A DNA stretch of 64,000 nucleotides, from the NCBI RefSeq assembly GCF_024359545.1, contig NZ_JAKQZG010000010.1, positions 144,789 to 208,788 on the forward strand, read 5' to 3'. Position 1 is the stretch's first letter. Every line of letters begins with the position of its first letter. The notes beneath the pieces are model-generated. The model saw only the letters and a program-made list of their open reading frames with translations. It did not search any database and was not told where the DNA came from. The position numbers and the translations under genes were made by a program. Source of the stretch: Jiella marina (GTDB lineage Bacteria > Pseudomonadota > Alphaproteobacteria > Rhizobiales > Rhizobiaceae). Below, one piece after another: positions 1 through 7,533 of the stretch.

Positions 1-298
1 GGCGCGGGGCGCACGCATCCGGGCGATACTGAGCCAGCGTCCCGCGCAGCCCTATCGTCTGGCGGAAGAAGTGGCGCTGGTCACGGCGGTTCAGAGCGGC
101 CTCGCCGATTCCGTACCCCTCGAGGCCTTCCCGGCCTTTGCCGCCGCAATCGGGGAGAGAATGAAGGGCGAGTTGCCGGATGTGGTCCGGCGGATCGAGG
201 ACGAGGGCGCACTCGACGAGGCGGGGCGCACCGCGCTTGAGGATTGGCTCGGCGGCCTTGCCGGCGAATTCGCAGACACCAAGAAGGTCCGTGGATGA
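1..298 (+). CDS. atpA: N-type (alternate) F1Fo ATPase alpha subunit, C-terminal fragment
   Basis: Only the last 98 codons are present; the frame is open from base 2 and stops with TGA at 296-298. The visible part is the helical C-terminal domain of an F1 alpha subunit, with the stretch RIRAILSQRPAQPYRLAEEV followed by a helix rich in Ala and Glu. The next gene starts inside its stop codon and is a divergent gamma subunit. The pair alpha-gamma closing an operon is the known order of N-ATPases (Na+- or H+-translocating second ATPases acquired by transfer in many bacteria). The alpha subunit carries the non-catalytic nucleotide sites in the cytoplasmic F1 head. Housekeeping AtpA is less likely, because its gamma gene is normally followed by beta and epsilon, and here an unrelated gene follows. 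Confidence 0.8.
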   Translation, partial: ARGARIRAILSQRPAQPYRLAEEVALVTAVQSGLADSVPLEAFPAFAAAIGERMKGELPDVVRRIEDEGALDEAGRTALEDWLGGLAGEFADTKKVRG

Positions 299-1134
299 GC
301 GAGCGGCTGTCCGAGATATCCGCCCGGATCGATGGCATCCGTCAGCTCGGCGGGGTGGTGAACGCCATGCGCGGCATTGCCGGGGCGCGCATCCAGCAGG
401 CGCGGGCGGAACTGACGGCCGTCGATACCTATTCGGCGATCATCGAACAGGCGCTAGGCCGGGCGCTCGCCCTCATGCCCTCGTCTGCCGCCGGAGAGGG
501 CGCGGCCGCCCGGGGGGCGACGGCGCTCGTCGTATTTGCCGGCGAACAGGGCTTCGCCGGCGCGTTCTCGGAAAAGGTGCTTGCGGCGATCGCCGGCGAG
601 GACAAGCCGGTGTTCCTGATCGGAACGCGCGGCGCGACGCTCGCCGCGGAACGCGGGATCATGCCCGGCTGGCAGAGGTCGATGCCCTCCCATTCGGGCG
701 GTGTCCCGAAGCTCGCAAGCGATGTGGTGGACGCGCTTTACGAGAGGATCGCCCGCGGCGCCGTGCACGGCGTCGAGACCGTCTATGCCGAGGCCGCCAA
801 TTCGGGCGAACTGACGATCCGGCGCAGGCAGCTCTTGCCCCTCGATCGGAAGGCGTTCAGCGTGAAACAGGAGGCGGTGCCGCCCCTCGTCAATCTGGCG
901 CCCGAAGAACTCGTTTTCGAGATTACGGCGGAATTCCTGACGGCGCGCCTCACGCGGGCTGCCCTTCACGCCTTCGCCGCCGAGAATCAGGCGCGCATGA
1001 ACGCCATGGCCGCAGCCCGCCGCGACATCGACCGCCGCCTCGCCGATCTCGAGGCGAGTTTCCGCCGCGTGCGTCAGGAGGCGATCACCGCGGAGATCGT
1101 CGAGCTCGCGGCAGGTTCCGCGGCGGCCCGCTGA
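295..1134 (+). CDS. atpG: N-type (alternate) F1Fo ATPase gamma subunit
   Basis: A 279-residue protein starting at the ATG that overlaps the upstream stop (ATGA). The N-terminus SERLSEISARIDGIRQLGGV and the C-terminal helix (MNAMAAARRDIDRRLADLEA) form the antiparallel coiled coil of the rotary shaft. It is divergent from housekeeping gamma, as expected for N-ATPases. It should connect the F1 head to the membrane c-ring at the cytoplasmic face. An upstream ATG-like start in the same frame would extend it into alpha; the overlap start is preferred because the conserved coiled coil begins there. No ATPase gene follows, so this is the operon end. The next gene begins 150 bases downstream behind its own FNR/FixK-like box. 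Confidence 0.82.
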   Translation: MSERLSEISARIDGIRQLGGVVNAMRGIAGARIQQARAELTAVDTYSAIIEQALGRALALMPSSAAGEGAAARGATALVVFAGEQGFAGAFSEKVLAAIAGEDKPVFLIGTRGATLAAERGIMPGWQRSMPSHSGGVPKLASDVVDALYERIARGAVHGVETVYAEAANSGELTIRRRQLLPLDRKAFSVKQEAVPPLVNLAPEELVFEITAEFLTARLTRAALHAFAAENQARMNAMAAARRDIDRRLADLEASFRRVRQEAITAEIVELAAGSAAAR

Positions 1135-1200
1135 GACGGCCGACTTCCAGTCCCGGCCGGTTCCACCGCAGACTGTCCTGGCTTCCAACGCGCTCCGTGT

Positions 1201-1214
1201 TTGATCTCGCGCAA
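1201..1214. promoter_or_regulatory. FNR/FixK-like box upstream of the host-attachment gene
   Basis: TTGATCTCGCGCAA is a 14-bp FNR/FixK-type site: a perfect FNR left half (TTGAT) and a FixK-type right half (CGCAA). Its centre is about 77 bases before the ATG at 1285. If it acts as a class II activator site, transcription would begin near 1249, leaving a short leader. It is one of four such sites in the first 7.5 kb. Confidence 0.6.
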
Positions 1215-1284
1215 GGCGGAATGCGGCCGGCCATGCTGTCTTTCCCGTACCGGCCAACGAATTTGCCGAATCGGAGATGCAAGA

Positions 1285-1689
1285 ATGATCCTGCCCACTG
1301 GTGCCGTCGTTGCCGTTGCGGATGGCACGACCCTGAAGCTCTATCACAACAGGGCGGCCGAGCCCCATATCGAACTCGTCCCCCATGACGATCCGGAGAT
1401 TGCCGCGAAGAACCCGGGATCGGGCACGCGCCATCGCGACAGCTCGGCCAATCCGGATGTCCACCGGGGTGAGGAAGACAAGTTCGCTGCGGGAACCGCC
1501 GACTATCTGAACCGGATGGTGACCGACGGAAAGATCGACCAGCTGTTCCTGATCGCGGATCCCCGGACGCTGGGCGAACTGCGCCGGCATTTCCACCCGA
1601 AGCTTCGCGAAAAGCTCGTCGGCGAATTGCACAAGGACCTTGTCGCCCATCCGGTCGAGGATATCGTGAAGGCGATCCACCACGCCTGA
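1285..1689 (+). CDS. Host attachment family protein (baeRF-like)
   Basis: A 134-residue cytoplasmic protein resembling the Host_attach family (bacterial relatives of archaeal release factor eRF1, baeRF group). It begins MILPTGAVVAVADGTTLKLY, a beta-strand opening typical of the family. A His/Arg/Asp-rich linker (residues about 35-65) follows, then the core segment QLFLIADPRTLGELRRHFHP and a C-terminal HPVEDIVKAI helix. The name comes from Agrobacterium literature; the biochemical role is not established. The ATG at 1285 is used because the conserved first strand starts there. The FNR/FixK-like box upstream and the cytochrome gene 46 bases downstream suggest a two-gene low-oxygen unit. That is inference. 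Confidence 0.75.
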   Translation: MILPTGAVVAVADGTTLKLYHNRAAEPHIELVPHDDPEIAAKNPGSGTRHRDSSANPDVHRGEEDKFAAGTADYLNRMVTDGKIDQLFLIADPRTLGELRRHFHPKLREKLVGELHKDLVAHPVEDIVKAIHHA

Positions 1690-1735
1690 GCGAGGGGATC
1701 GTCAATTCCTGCGGTGAAGCTTGCTGGAGAATGCC

Positions 1736-2047
1736 ATGTTCCGCCTCGGCCTCGCGTTGACTGTCAGCCTCTTGGCGTTCGGCCCCGCTCAGGGGCAGCC
1801 CAAGGGCGTTCCTGCCGAAGGCAAGCGCATCGCCGAGCGCTGGTGCGCCACCTGCCATATCGTCTCGCCGGAACAGGAGAGCGGGAACGCCGACGTCATG
1901 ACCTTCATGGCCATCGCCAGGAAGAATGCCGACGATCTCGGATCGCTGGCGACCTTCCTGGTCGATCCCCATCCGGTGATGGCCGATACCAGCCTGACCC
2001 AGCGCGAGATCGCCGATCTCGTCGCCTATATCGGCAGCCTGCAGTGA
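1736..2047 (+). CDS. Small monohaem c-type cytochrome
   Basis: A 103-residue class I cytochrome c. A signal peptide (residues 1-20, MFRLGLALTVSLLAFGPAQG) sends it to the periplasm. The haem-attachment site is CATCH within RWCATCHIVS. The probable axial methionine is in the segment PHPVMADTSLT, and the C-terminal helix DLVAYIGSL packs on the haem as in short cytochromes c. It should shuttle electrons between periplasmic redox partners; the partner is not visible here. It lies 46 bases after the host-attachment gene and probably shares its promoter. The start is chosen at the methionine immediately before the hydrophobic signal core. Confidence 0.85.
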   Translation: MFRLGLALTVSLLAFGPAQGQPKGVPAEGKRIAERWCATCHIVSPEQESGNADVMTFMAIARKNADDLGSLATFLVDPHPVMADTSLTQREIADLVAYIGSLQ

Positions 2048-2106
2048 CCCGGGGCGTCCGCTCGGAGGCGTGACCCGCAGCCTTATCGCATTTCAGCAAC
2101 GCCTCG

Positions 2107-2135
2107 GCCCGGGTGGCTTCCGAAGCCACCCGGGC
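2107..2135. terminator. Hairpin between convergent cytochrome and usp genes
   Basis: A perfect 11-bp stem (GCCCGGGTGGC, loop TTCCGAA, GCCACCCGGGC) lies 60 bases after the cytochrome stop and 7 bases beyond the usp stop. No U-tract follows on either strand, so it is a weak intrinsic terminator or a mRNA 3'-end stabiliser serving both genes. Confidence 0.5.
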
Positions 2136-2141
2136 GAGCGC

Positions 2142-2975
2142 TCAGCGCGCGATGAACAGGGGCAGGGGCGGTTTTTCGATCATCGAGCGGGTGACGCCGC
2201 CGAAGAACCGTTCGCGCAGTCGGGAATGGCCATAGGCCCCCATGACGATCATCTCCGCCGAAACGTCATAGGCATGGTCGCGGATCACGTCAGCCACCGG
2301 CTTGCCCGAGCTTGGCAGACGATCGACCGTCACCTTGGCGCCGTGACGCGCCAGATAGGCGGCGACATCGGCGCCGGGCTCCGGGCCGGCCCCGGCCGTG
2401 GTCGTCTGCGGATCCACCAGCACGACGCGCACCTCGTCCGCCCCGCCAAGGATTTCCGCCGCCTCGTAGACGGCGCGAGAGGCCTCCGGCGTGGACGACC
2501 AGGCGACGACGATCCGGCGCGGCCGAAGCGTGGCTTGCGCTCCCTCTGGCAGGAGCAGGACAGGGCGGCGGCTGTCGAAGAGCGCGCCTTCGAGGACGAC
2601 TTCGGCGATATAGCGGTCCGAAGCGAGTTCCGGACCGACGAGGACGAGATCGGCGTAGCGAGCCCTGCGTCCCACGGCCTGCGCGATCATCGCGTGCTCG
2701 TGATGGGCGGTGTCGACGTCGGCCGAAACATCGGCCTTGGCGAGGCGCGCTTCGACGCGTTCCATGCGCTCGCGCAACTGCCGCACCTGCTCGCGCTGCT
2801 CTTCGAGCCAGTAGTCGGAACCGACGGCAGCTTCGCCGAGCGGCGGCGGCTGGGTGATCGCGGCGAGGAGGACGGAAAGATGCGCCTTTTCCGCCTCGCA
2901 AAGGGATTGGGCCAGGGTGAGATCGGCGTCGGATTGCTCGAGGCCGGTCACGCTGAGGATGGTCTTGAAGCGCAT
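2142..2975 (-). CDS. Tandem universal stress protein (UspA family)
   Basis: A 277-residue cytoplasmic protein with two Usp domains (about 1-140 and 150-277). The second domain carries the ATP-binding signature G-x2-G-x9-G-(S/T) as GAYGHSRLRERFFGGVT. The first domain lacks a clear copy, as is usual in tandem Usps, where one half binds nucleotide. Such proteins are commonly induced by hypoxia, phosphate or redox stress in alphaproteobacteria. An FNR/FixK-like box (3052-3065) is centred about 84 bases upstream of the start. It is divergent from the phasin gene, with both control sites in the shared 279-base gap. Confidence 0.88.
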   Translation of the reverse strand: MRFKTILSVTGLEQSDADLTLAQSLCEAEKAHLSVLLAAITQPPPLGEAAVGSDYWLEEQREQVRQLRERMERVEARLAKADVSADVDTAHHEHAMIAQAVGRRARYADLVLVGPELASDRYIAEVVLEGALFDSRRPVLLLPEGAQATLRPRRIVVAWSSTPEASRAVYEAAEILGGADEVRVVLVDPQTTTAGAGPEPGADVAAYLARHGAKVTVDRLPSSGKPVADVIRDHAYDVSAEMIVMGAYGHSRLRERFFGGVTRSMIEKPPLPLFIAR

Positions 2976-3051
2976 GGGGTGTCTCCGTCGCGCCGGCGGA
3001 ACGATTCCGCCGCTGCCGAGCGGAGGTTAGACCCGGCGCTCTGCCGAAGTG

Positions 3052-3065
3052 TTGCGCTAGATCAA
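3052..3065. promoter_or_regulatory. FNR/FixK-like box upstream of usp
   Basis: TTGCGCTAGATCAA pairs a FixK-type left half (TTGCG) with a perfect FNR right half (ATCAA). Its position predicts a class II start near 3017 on the minus strand, with a TCTAAC hexamer in about the right place for a -10 element. Confidence 0.65.
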
Positions 3066-3132
3066 ATCCGCCACCCGGGTTTCGCCGGGCGGCATCGCCG
3101 CCGACCGACAGCATCGTAAGCCAAGAGAAGAT

Positions 3133-3146
3133 TTGATTTTCGTCAA
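3133..3146. promoter_or_regulatory. FNR-like box upstream of the phasin gene
   Basis: TTGATTTTCGTCAA matches the FNR consensus TTGAT-N4-ATCAA except for one base in the right half. Its centre is about 115 bases before the phasin ATG. It lies 68 bases from the usp box, so each divergent gene has its own nearest site. Confidence 0.62.
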
Positions 3147-3254
3147 CGCAGGCACGAGCGCACGGACGCATCCTTGGATACAGGGCGAACCGCTTGCCGT
3201 GAGGGCCGGACTCGTCTGTCGCAGCCCCATGATCCGAGAACAGGGAGAGCAGCA

Positions 3255-3644
3255 ATGGCCGAGGAAAATACCTCGTTTTTCGGTGCGAACGGTCTTGAGA
3301 GCGTCACCGCGGACAGTCGGCATCGGCTCGCTGGGCTGATCCACATGAATGCCGGTTTCATCGAAGCGGCCGCCCGTTGCGGCACGGAGTGGGCCGACTT
3401 CACCCGCAGGCGACTGGAACGCGACATGGAGATGTCGCGGAAGCTGGCCGCCTGCCGGGACGTGCCGGAAGCCATCGACGTCTTTCAGAAATTCTATCAG
3501 ACGGCTTTTTCCGACTATTCTTCCGAGTTCGGGACATTCTGGAAGAACAGTGCGGACATCGCTTCCGACGCGATGAGCCGGGTGGTTCGCGAAACGGGTG
3601 CCATGGCGAACCGAGAGGGTCCCAAGACGGGTAAATCCTCCTGA
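3255..3644 (+). CDS. Phasin family protein
   Basis: A 129-residue helical protein with the phasin pattern: an amphipathic helix rich in Ala and aromatic residues, the segment WADFTRRRLERDMEMSRKLA, then AIDVFQKFYQTAFSDYSSEF. There is no signal peptide and the tail is Lys/Ser-rich. Phasins coat polyhydroxyalkanoate granules and control their size and turnover. No PHA synthase or depolymerase is in the window. The ATG at 3255 follows a clear Shine-Dalgarno (GGGAGAG). The FNR-like box upstream fits carbon and reductant storage when oxygen is low; that link is inferred. Confidence 0.8.
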   Translation: MAEENTSFFGANGLESVTADSRHRLAGLIHMNAGFIEAAARCGTEWADFTRRRLERDMEMSRKLAACRDVPEAIDVFQKFYQTAFSDYSSEFGTFWKNSADIASDAMSRVVRETGAMANREGPKTGKSS

Positions 3645-3754
3645 GCAACGACTGCGAGGCCCGTCCGCTGGCCTCGAACCATTGATGTCGGGACGCAGGC
3701 GTCGGGATCCTTGCGGGTCCCCGCCGCGTGTTCCGGCTCGCGAACGGCAATGGG

Positions 3755-3771
3755 TTTAGAATTATTCTAGT
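3755..3771. promoter_or_regulatory. Irr-type iron control element (ICE box)
   Basis: TTTAGAATTATTCTAGT matches the rhizobial Irr box TTTAGAA-N3-TTCTAAA at 12 of 14 arm positions. It ends 60 bases before the ATG of the P1B-5 metal ATPase, in a typical operator position. Irr represses iron-efflux and storage genes under iron limitation in Rhizobiales, which would suit an Fe(II) exporter. Confidence 0.72.
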
Positions 3772-3831
3772 CTGTATGGCGTGTTGCGGCTATGGTTGTT
3801 CGCCCCAAGGTCTGGTGGAGCGCCGCGAGCC

Positions 3832-6159
3832 ATGCCGCAAAAAACCGATGAACGAGCCGCACCGGTCTGGCGAGAGGTCGCGGAGCGGGCGTTTCTTCCT
3901 GTCCTCTGCATTCTGGTGGCGATCGGGGGGTTCGGCTGGCTGACCGAGCGGCCCGATCTTGCCGCCGGCGCATGGGCGGTGGCGACAGCTGCCGCCCTGA
4001 TCGTTCTTGCAGCCGACATGGTGCGCAGCCTCCGGCGCGGAGATTTCGGCCTCGACGTCATTGCCGCGCTCGCGATGATCGGTGCGCTCTGGCTGGGCGA
4101 GTATTTCGCCGGGGCCGTCATCGCACTGATGTTTTCCGGTGGTCAGGCACTGGAGGCCTATGCCGAGCGGCGGGCGAAGGGCGAACTGACGGCGCTGCTG
4201 GCCCGTATGCCCCGCAAGGCGATGCGCCATGGCGAAACGGGCCTCGAAGAGATCCCGGTCGACGATGTCGAGGCCGGCGATCTGATCCTTGTGCGACAGG
4301 GCGAAGTCGTTCCCGTCGACGGCACGGTATCGGGCGGCGCCGCGACGCTGGACGAATCGGCCCTGACCGGGGAATCGGTTCCCGTCCGCCATTCGGCGGG
4401 CGATGAAATCATGAGCGGCACGCTCAACGCCGGCGATCCTTTCGATCTCAGGGCATCGAACAAGGCTGCGGCCAGTACCTATGCCGGCATTGTTCGCCTG
4501 GTCGAGGAGGCGCAGGCGGGAAAGGCGCCGAGCACGCGGCTCGCTGCCCGTTTCGCTCTCGCTTTTCTGGCGGTCACGCTCGTCATGGCCGGCGCGGCCT
4601 GGTTCCTGTCCGGCGATCCCACCCGTGCGCTGGCCGTTCTCGTGGTCGCGACGCCATGCCCCCTCATCCTCGCCGTGCCGGTCGCGATCATTGCCGGCGT
4701 CTCCCGTACGGCCCGACAGGGCGTCCTCGTCAAAGGTGGCGGCGTTCTGGAGGCGCTGGCGGGCGTGAAGACGGTGATCTTCGACAAGACAGGCACGGTC
4801 ACCGACGGCCGGGCGCGGCTCGTGGATCAGATCGCCCGCCCGGATCTCGACCCCGCGGAGGTCCTGCACCTCGCCGCCTCCCTCGACCAGACCTCGCCCC
4901 ATGTCCTCGCAAAGGCCCTGGCGGAGGCGGCGCGCGATCGCGGGCTGACGCTCGCGACTCCTGCCGAAGTTCGGGAAACGCCGGGCGACGGGATCGAAGG
5001 AGTGGTGGACGGGCGTTCCATAATCGTTGGCGGCTGGCGGTATGTGGCCGGCACGCTCACGGGCGAGGACGAGTTCGGACAAGAACTCGCCGGCTGGTCC
5101 CGCCGACCGGGTACGGTATCGGTCGTGGTCGCACTCGACGGAAAGCTCGCCGGCGCCTTCCTGTTTGCCGACGAGGTGCGGCCGGAGGCGGGAACCGTGC
5201 TGAGGCATCTGCGGGGCGGGGGTGTCGAGCGGATCGTGCTCGCGACCGGCGACCGGGCCGACGTGGCCGACGAGATCGCCGCGTTTCTCGGTGTCGATCG
5301 CGTCGTCGCCGGCATGACGCCGCAGGGAAAGATCGAGCTCGTCGAGGAAGAACGCGCGAACGGCCCGGTCATGATGGTCGGCGACGGGGTGAACGACGCG
5401 CCGGCGCTCGCGGCCGCCGAAGTGGGCGTCGCCATGGGCGCGCGGGGGGCGGCGGCTTCCGCCGAAGCCGCCGACGTGGTGCTTCTTGCCGACCGCCTGG
5501 ACCGGCTGGCGGGCGCGATCATCGTCGCCAGGCGTTCGCGACGGATCGCGCTTCAGAGCGTCATGGTGGGGCTCGGCCTCTCCTTCGCCGCGATGGTCGC
5601 AGCCGCCTTCGGCTATCTGACGCCGGTCGAGGGCGCACTGCTTCAGGAAGTGATCGACGTGTTCGCGATCCTCAACGCCTTGCGGGCGCTGGGTGTGCCC
5701 ATCGGCGAGCTTCTTTCGGGACAGGGGCTCGCGCCGGCGGATGTCGCCAAGCTCGAGGGCGAGCACCGCGAACTCGAGGAAGTGCTCGATGCGATCGGCA
5801 CGCTTGCCGCGCGCGTTCGGTATCTGGAGGCGCCGGAACTGCGCCGCGAACTCGACGCCCTCGATCGTTTGTTGAACGAGCGCCTGCTTCCCCATGAAAT
5901 GGCCGACGACCGCGAGATCTATCGCCGACTGCGTTCCGGCCCAGGCATGATCGACGCACTGGCCGGCATGAGCCGCGGCCATATGGAGATCCGCCGCATG
6001 ATCCAGACCTTGCGGGGACTGGGCACGGGGCTGGAAGCCCGCGAGCCAACCGAGGCGGAGCGCTATGCGATCGAGCGTCACCTGCACGGGCTCCTGGCGA
6101 TCACGCGGCTGCACTTCGCGCAGGAAGACGAGATCTATCGCGCCCTCGAGGCGGCCTGA
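3832..6159 (+). CDS. nia: Nia-like P1B-5 metal-exporting ATPase with C-terminal haemerythrin domain
   Basis: A 775-residue inner-membrane P-type ATPase. It has the actuator motif TGES (about residues 179-182), the phosphorylation site DKTGT (Asp318) and the hinge MVGDGVNDAP. The membrane metal-site motif is TPCP (residues 274-277) instead of CPC, CPH or SPC. TPC is diagnostic of subgroup P1B-5. There is no N-terminal CxxC metal-binding domain. The last 139 residues form a haemerythrin-like four-helix domain with His645, His688, His717, His750/752 and His761 plus nearby acidic residues. Sinorhizobium meliloti Nia, with this same architecture, exports Fe(II) and Ni(II). Start ATG 3832 is preferred over the GTG at 3781, which lies close to the Irr box. 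The haemerythrin domain may sense iron or oxygen. Confidence 0.88.
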   Translation: MPQKTDERAAPVWREVAERAFLPVLCILVAIGGFGWLTERPDLAAGAWAVATAAALIVLAADMVRSLRRGDFGLDVIAALAMIGALWLGEYFAGAVIALMFSGGQALEAYAERRAKGELTALLARMPRKAMRHGETGLEEIPVDDVEAGDLILVRQGEVVPVDGTVSGGAATLDESALTGESVPVRHSAGDEIMSGTLNAGDPFDLRASNKAAASTYAGIVRLVEEAQAGKAPSTRLAARFALAFLAVTLVMAGAAWFLSGDPTRALAVLVVATPCPLILAVPVAIIAGVSRTARQGVLVKGGGVLEALAGVKTVIFDKTGTVTDGRARLVDQIARPDLDPAEVLHLAASLDQTSPHVLAKALAEAARDRGLTLATPAEVRETPGDGIEGVVDGRSIIVGGWRYVAGTLTGEDEFGQELAGWSRRPGTVSVVVALDGKLAGAFLFADEVRPEAGTVLRHLRGGGVERIVLATGDRADVADEIAAFLGVDRVVAGMTPQGKIELVEEERANGPVMMVGDGVNDAPALAAAEVGVAMGARGAAASAEAADVVLLADRLDRLAGAIIVARRSRRIALQSVMVGLGLSFAAMVAAAFGYLTPVEGALLQEVIDVFAILNALRALGVPIGELLSGQGLAPADVAKLEGEHRELEEVLDAIGTLAARVRYLEAPELRRELDALDRLLNERLLPHEMADDREIYRRLRSGPGMIDALAGMSRGHMEIRRMIQTLRGLGTGLEAREPTEAERYAIERHLHGLLAITRLHFAQEDEIYRALEAA

Positions 6160-6173
6160 CGGCGGGTTATTTG

Positions 6174-7217
6174 TCAACGGCGTGTGTGCGACAGCGCGGC
6201 CACGTCGGACGCCTCGATCCACCCATCCGGCGAAAGCGCCTTCGTGATCAGCCCGTATTTGGTCTGCGTGACTTTGAGCTCGCGGTACCAGTGGACGAGA
6301 TCGCCCCAGGGATTGTTGATCTGGGCGAGGCCCGAGATGAACGCGACGATCGTTCCGACCTCGATCGCCCCGATGACGGCATAGTAGCCGCCCACGGCCA
6401 GGATCGCGGCGACCCCGACATGGTGCATCAGGTTCATCAGGAAGTTCATCGAGTATTTGAGCTTGAAGATCCCCATGTTGATCTGAAAAACCGTCGCGAT
6501 TTCCGCCCCGAGCGCTTTCGTCGCGCCTGATAGCGGTTCGGCGATGATGTCGGAACTGAGTGCACGCAGCGTCGCAATCCGTTTCCCGACCCGGCGGTTG
6601 ATCGCGCTTTGCATCAACGGCACGAAGACGAACTGTGGGGACAGGACAAGCAGGGCCACCAGCGCCATGAGCGGTTCGAGATAGGCCAGATAGGCGAAGG
6701 TCGAGACGAGGATGCCGCCCTTCAGGATCGGCTCCGAAAGACTGACGCCGACAAAATTGCCGATCGGTTCGACCTCGCTGAGGACCAGCGAGACCTCCAC
6801 GCCCGGGGCGATATGCCGGTTCTTGGGCAAGGCGAGATGCCCGACACGGTCGAGGATGGCGCTCCGCAGCCAGCGGACCGCGTTCTCGCTGACCCGTCCG
6901 CGATAGACGTTCATGCCGAGCTTCAGAAGACCCAGCGCGATGGCTGTTCCCGCGTAGATCGCGGCGAGGCGGAAGATGGCCTCGAGGTTTCCGCCCTGCG
7001 TTGCCTGATTGACGATCCGTCGCTGCAATTCGAGCGGTGCCAGATTCACCAGAAAGACGCCGGCCGAAAGGATGACGAGCCAGACCTGCTCGGAGACGCC
7101 GCAGCGCCAGATCGTGCCGGACAGGGTCGGTGGAAGCGGTCGTTTGCCGCAATCGTCCGGCCGGCTATCAGGCGAACCGCCCTGCGGGATGTCCGTGTCG
7201 AGCTTCGTTATCGTCAT
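6174..7217 (-). CDS. ABC transporter six-helix transmembrane domain without ATPase
   Basis: A protein of about 347 residues with a hydrophilic N-terminus and then hydrophobic segments near VWLVILSAGVFLVNLAPLEL, AAIYAGTAIALGLLKLGM, GGILVSTFAYLAYLEPLMA and VGVAAILAVGGYYAVIGA. These form an ABC_membrane fold of the exporter type. The usual fused nucleotide-binding domain (Walker A, signature LSGGQ, Walker B) is missing: the frame stops about 35 residues after the last helix. No ATPase gene is adjacent. It may use an ATPase encoded elsewhere, or it may be a truncated exporter with a different role. An earlier in-frame start at 7259 exists. It converges with the metal ATPase and is divergent from the histidine kinase. 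Confidence 0.72.
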   Translation of the reverse strand: MTITKLDTDIPQGGSPDSRPDDCGKRPLPPTLSGTIWRCGVSEQVWLVILSAGVFLVNLAPLELQRRIVNQATQGGNLEAIFRLAAIYAGTAIALGLLKLGMNVYRGRVSENAVRWLRSAILDRVGHLALPKNRHIAPGVEVSLVLSEVEPIGNFVGVSLSEPILKGGILVSTFAYLAYLEPLMALVALLVLSPQFVFVPLMQSAINRRVGKRIATLRALSSDIIAEPLSGATKALGAEIATVFQINMGIFKLKYSMNFLMNLMHHVGVAAILAVGGYYAVIGAIEVGTIVAFISGLAQINNPWGDLVHWYRELKVTQTKYGLITKALSPDGWIEASDVAALSHTRR

Positions 7218-7397
7218 GGCTGAGCCTTCGAGCCCGCTGCTGAGCGCCGTTGGCCTCACGTGCCGCGTTTGACCGCCGGCGCCATGCGGTCCGTGGGTCC
7301 TTCCGATCGAAGAGCTGCTCGGGCATGGCGGACGGAGCCGGGCGATCCGCCTCCTTCGTCGAGCCCGTCACCAAAGCCCGGAGATCGCCGACTTGCC

Positions 7398-7411
7398 TTG
7401 ACGAATATCAA
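7398..7411. promoter_or_regulatory. FNR-like box between the ABC-domain gene and the histidine kinase
   Basis: TTGACGAATATCAA matches TTGAT-N4-ATCAA with one mismatch. Its centre at 7404.5 would place a class II transcription start near 7446. This argues that the kinase ATG at 7444 is not used and that translation begins at 7534. It could also act on the divergent ABC-domain gene. Confidence 0.62.
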
Positions 7412-7533
7412 AGCGAACGGGCGACGGCAGCGCAGAATTCGCGATGAATCAAAAGCTTTCCGCCTGCAGCGATCGGGCCAAGGTCAAAGCGTGGCGGAAC
7501 TTGTACGACAGACAAGAAAAGGGCGGCAAGCCA

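Noticed and set aside
3832..6159. Copper or zinc exporter
   Set aside because: The membrane motif is TPC and no N-terminal CxxC domain is present, which excludes the CPC (Cu, Zn/Cd) classes.
3790..7152. 1,120-codon open frame on the minus strand across the metal ATPase
   Set aside because: It is antisense to a fully supported P1B-5 ATPase, is Arg/Gly/His-rich and has no domain; long antisense frames are expected at this GC content.
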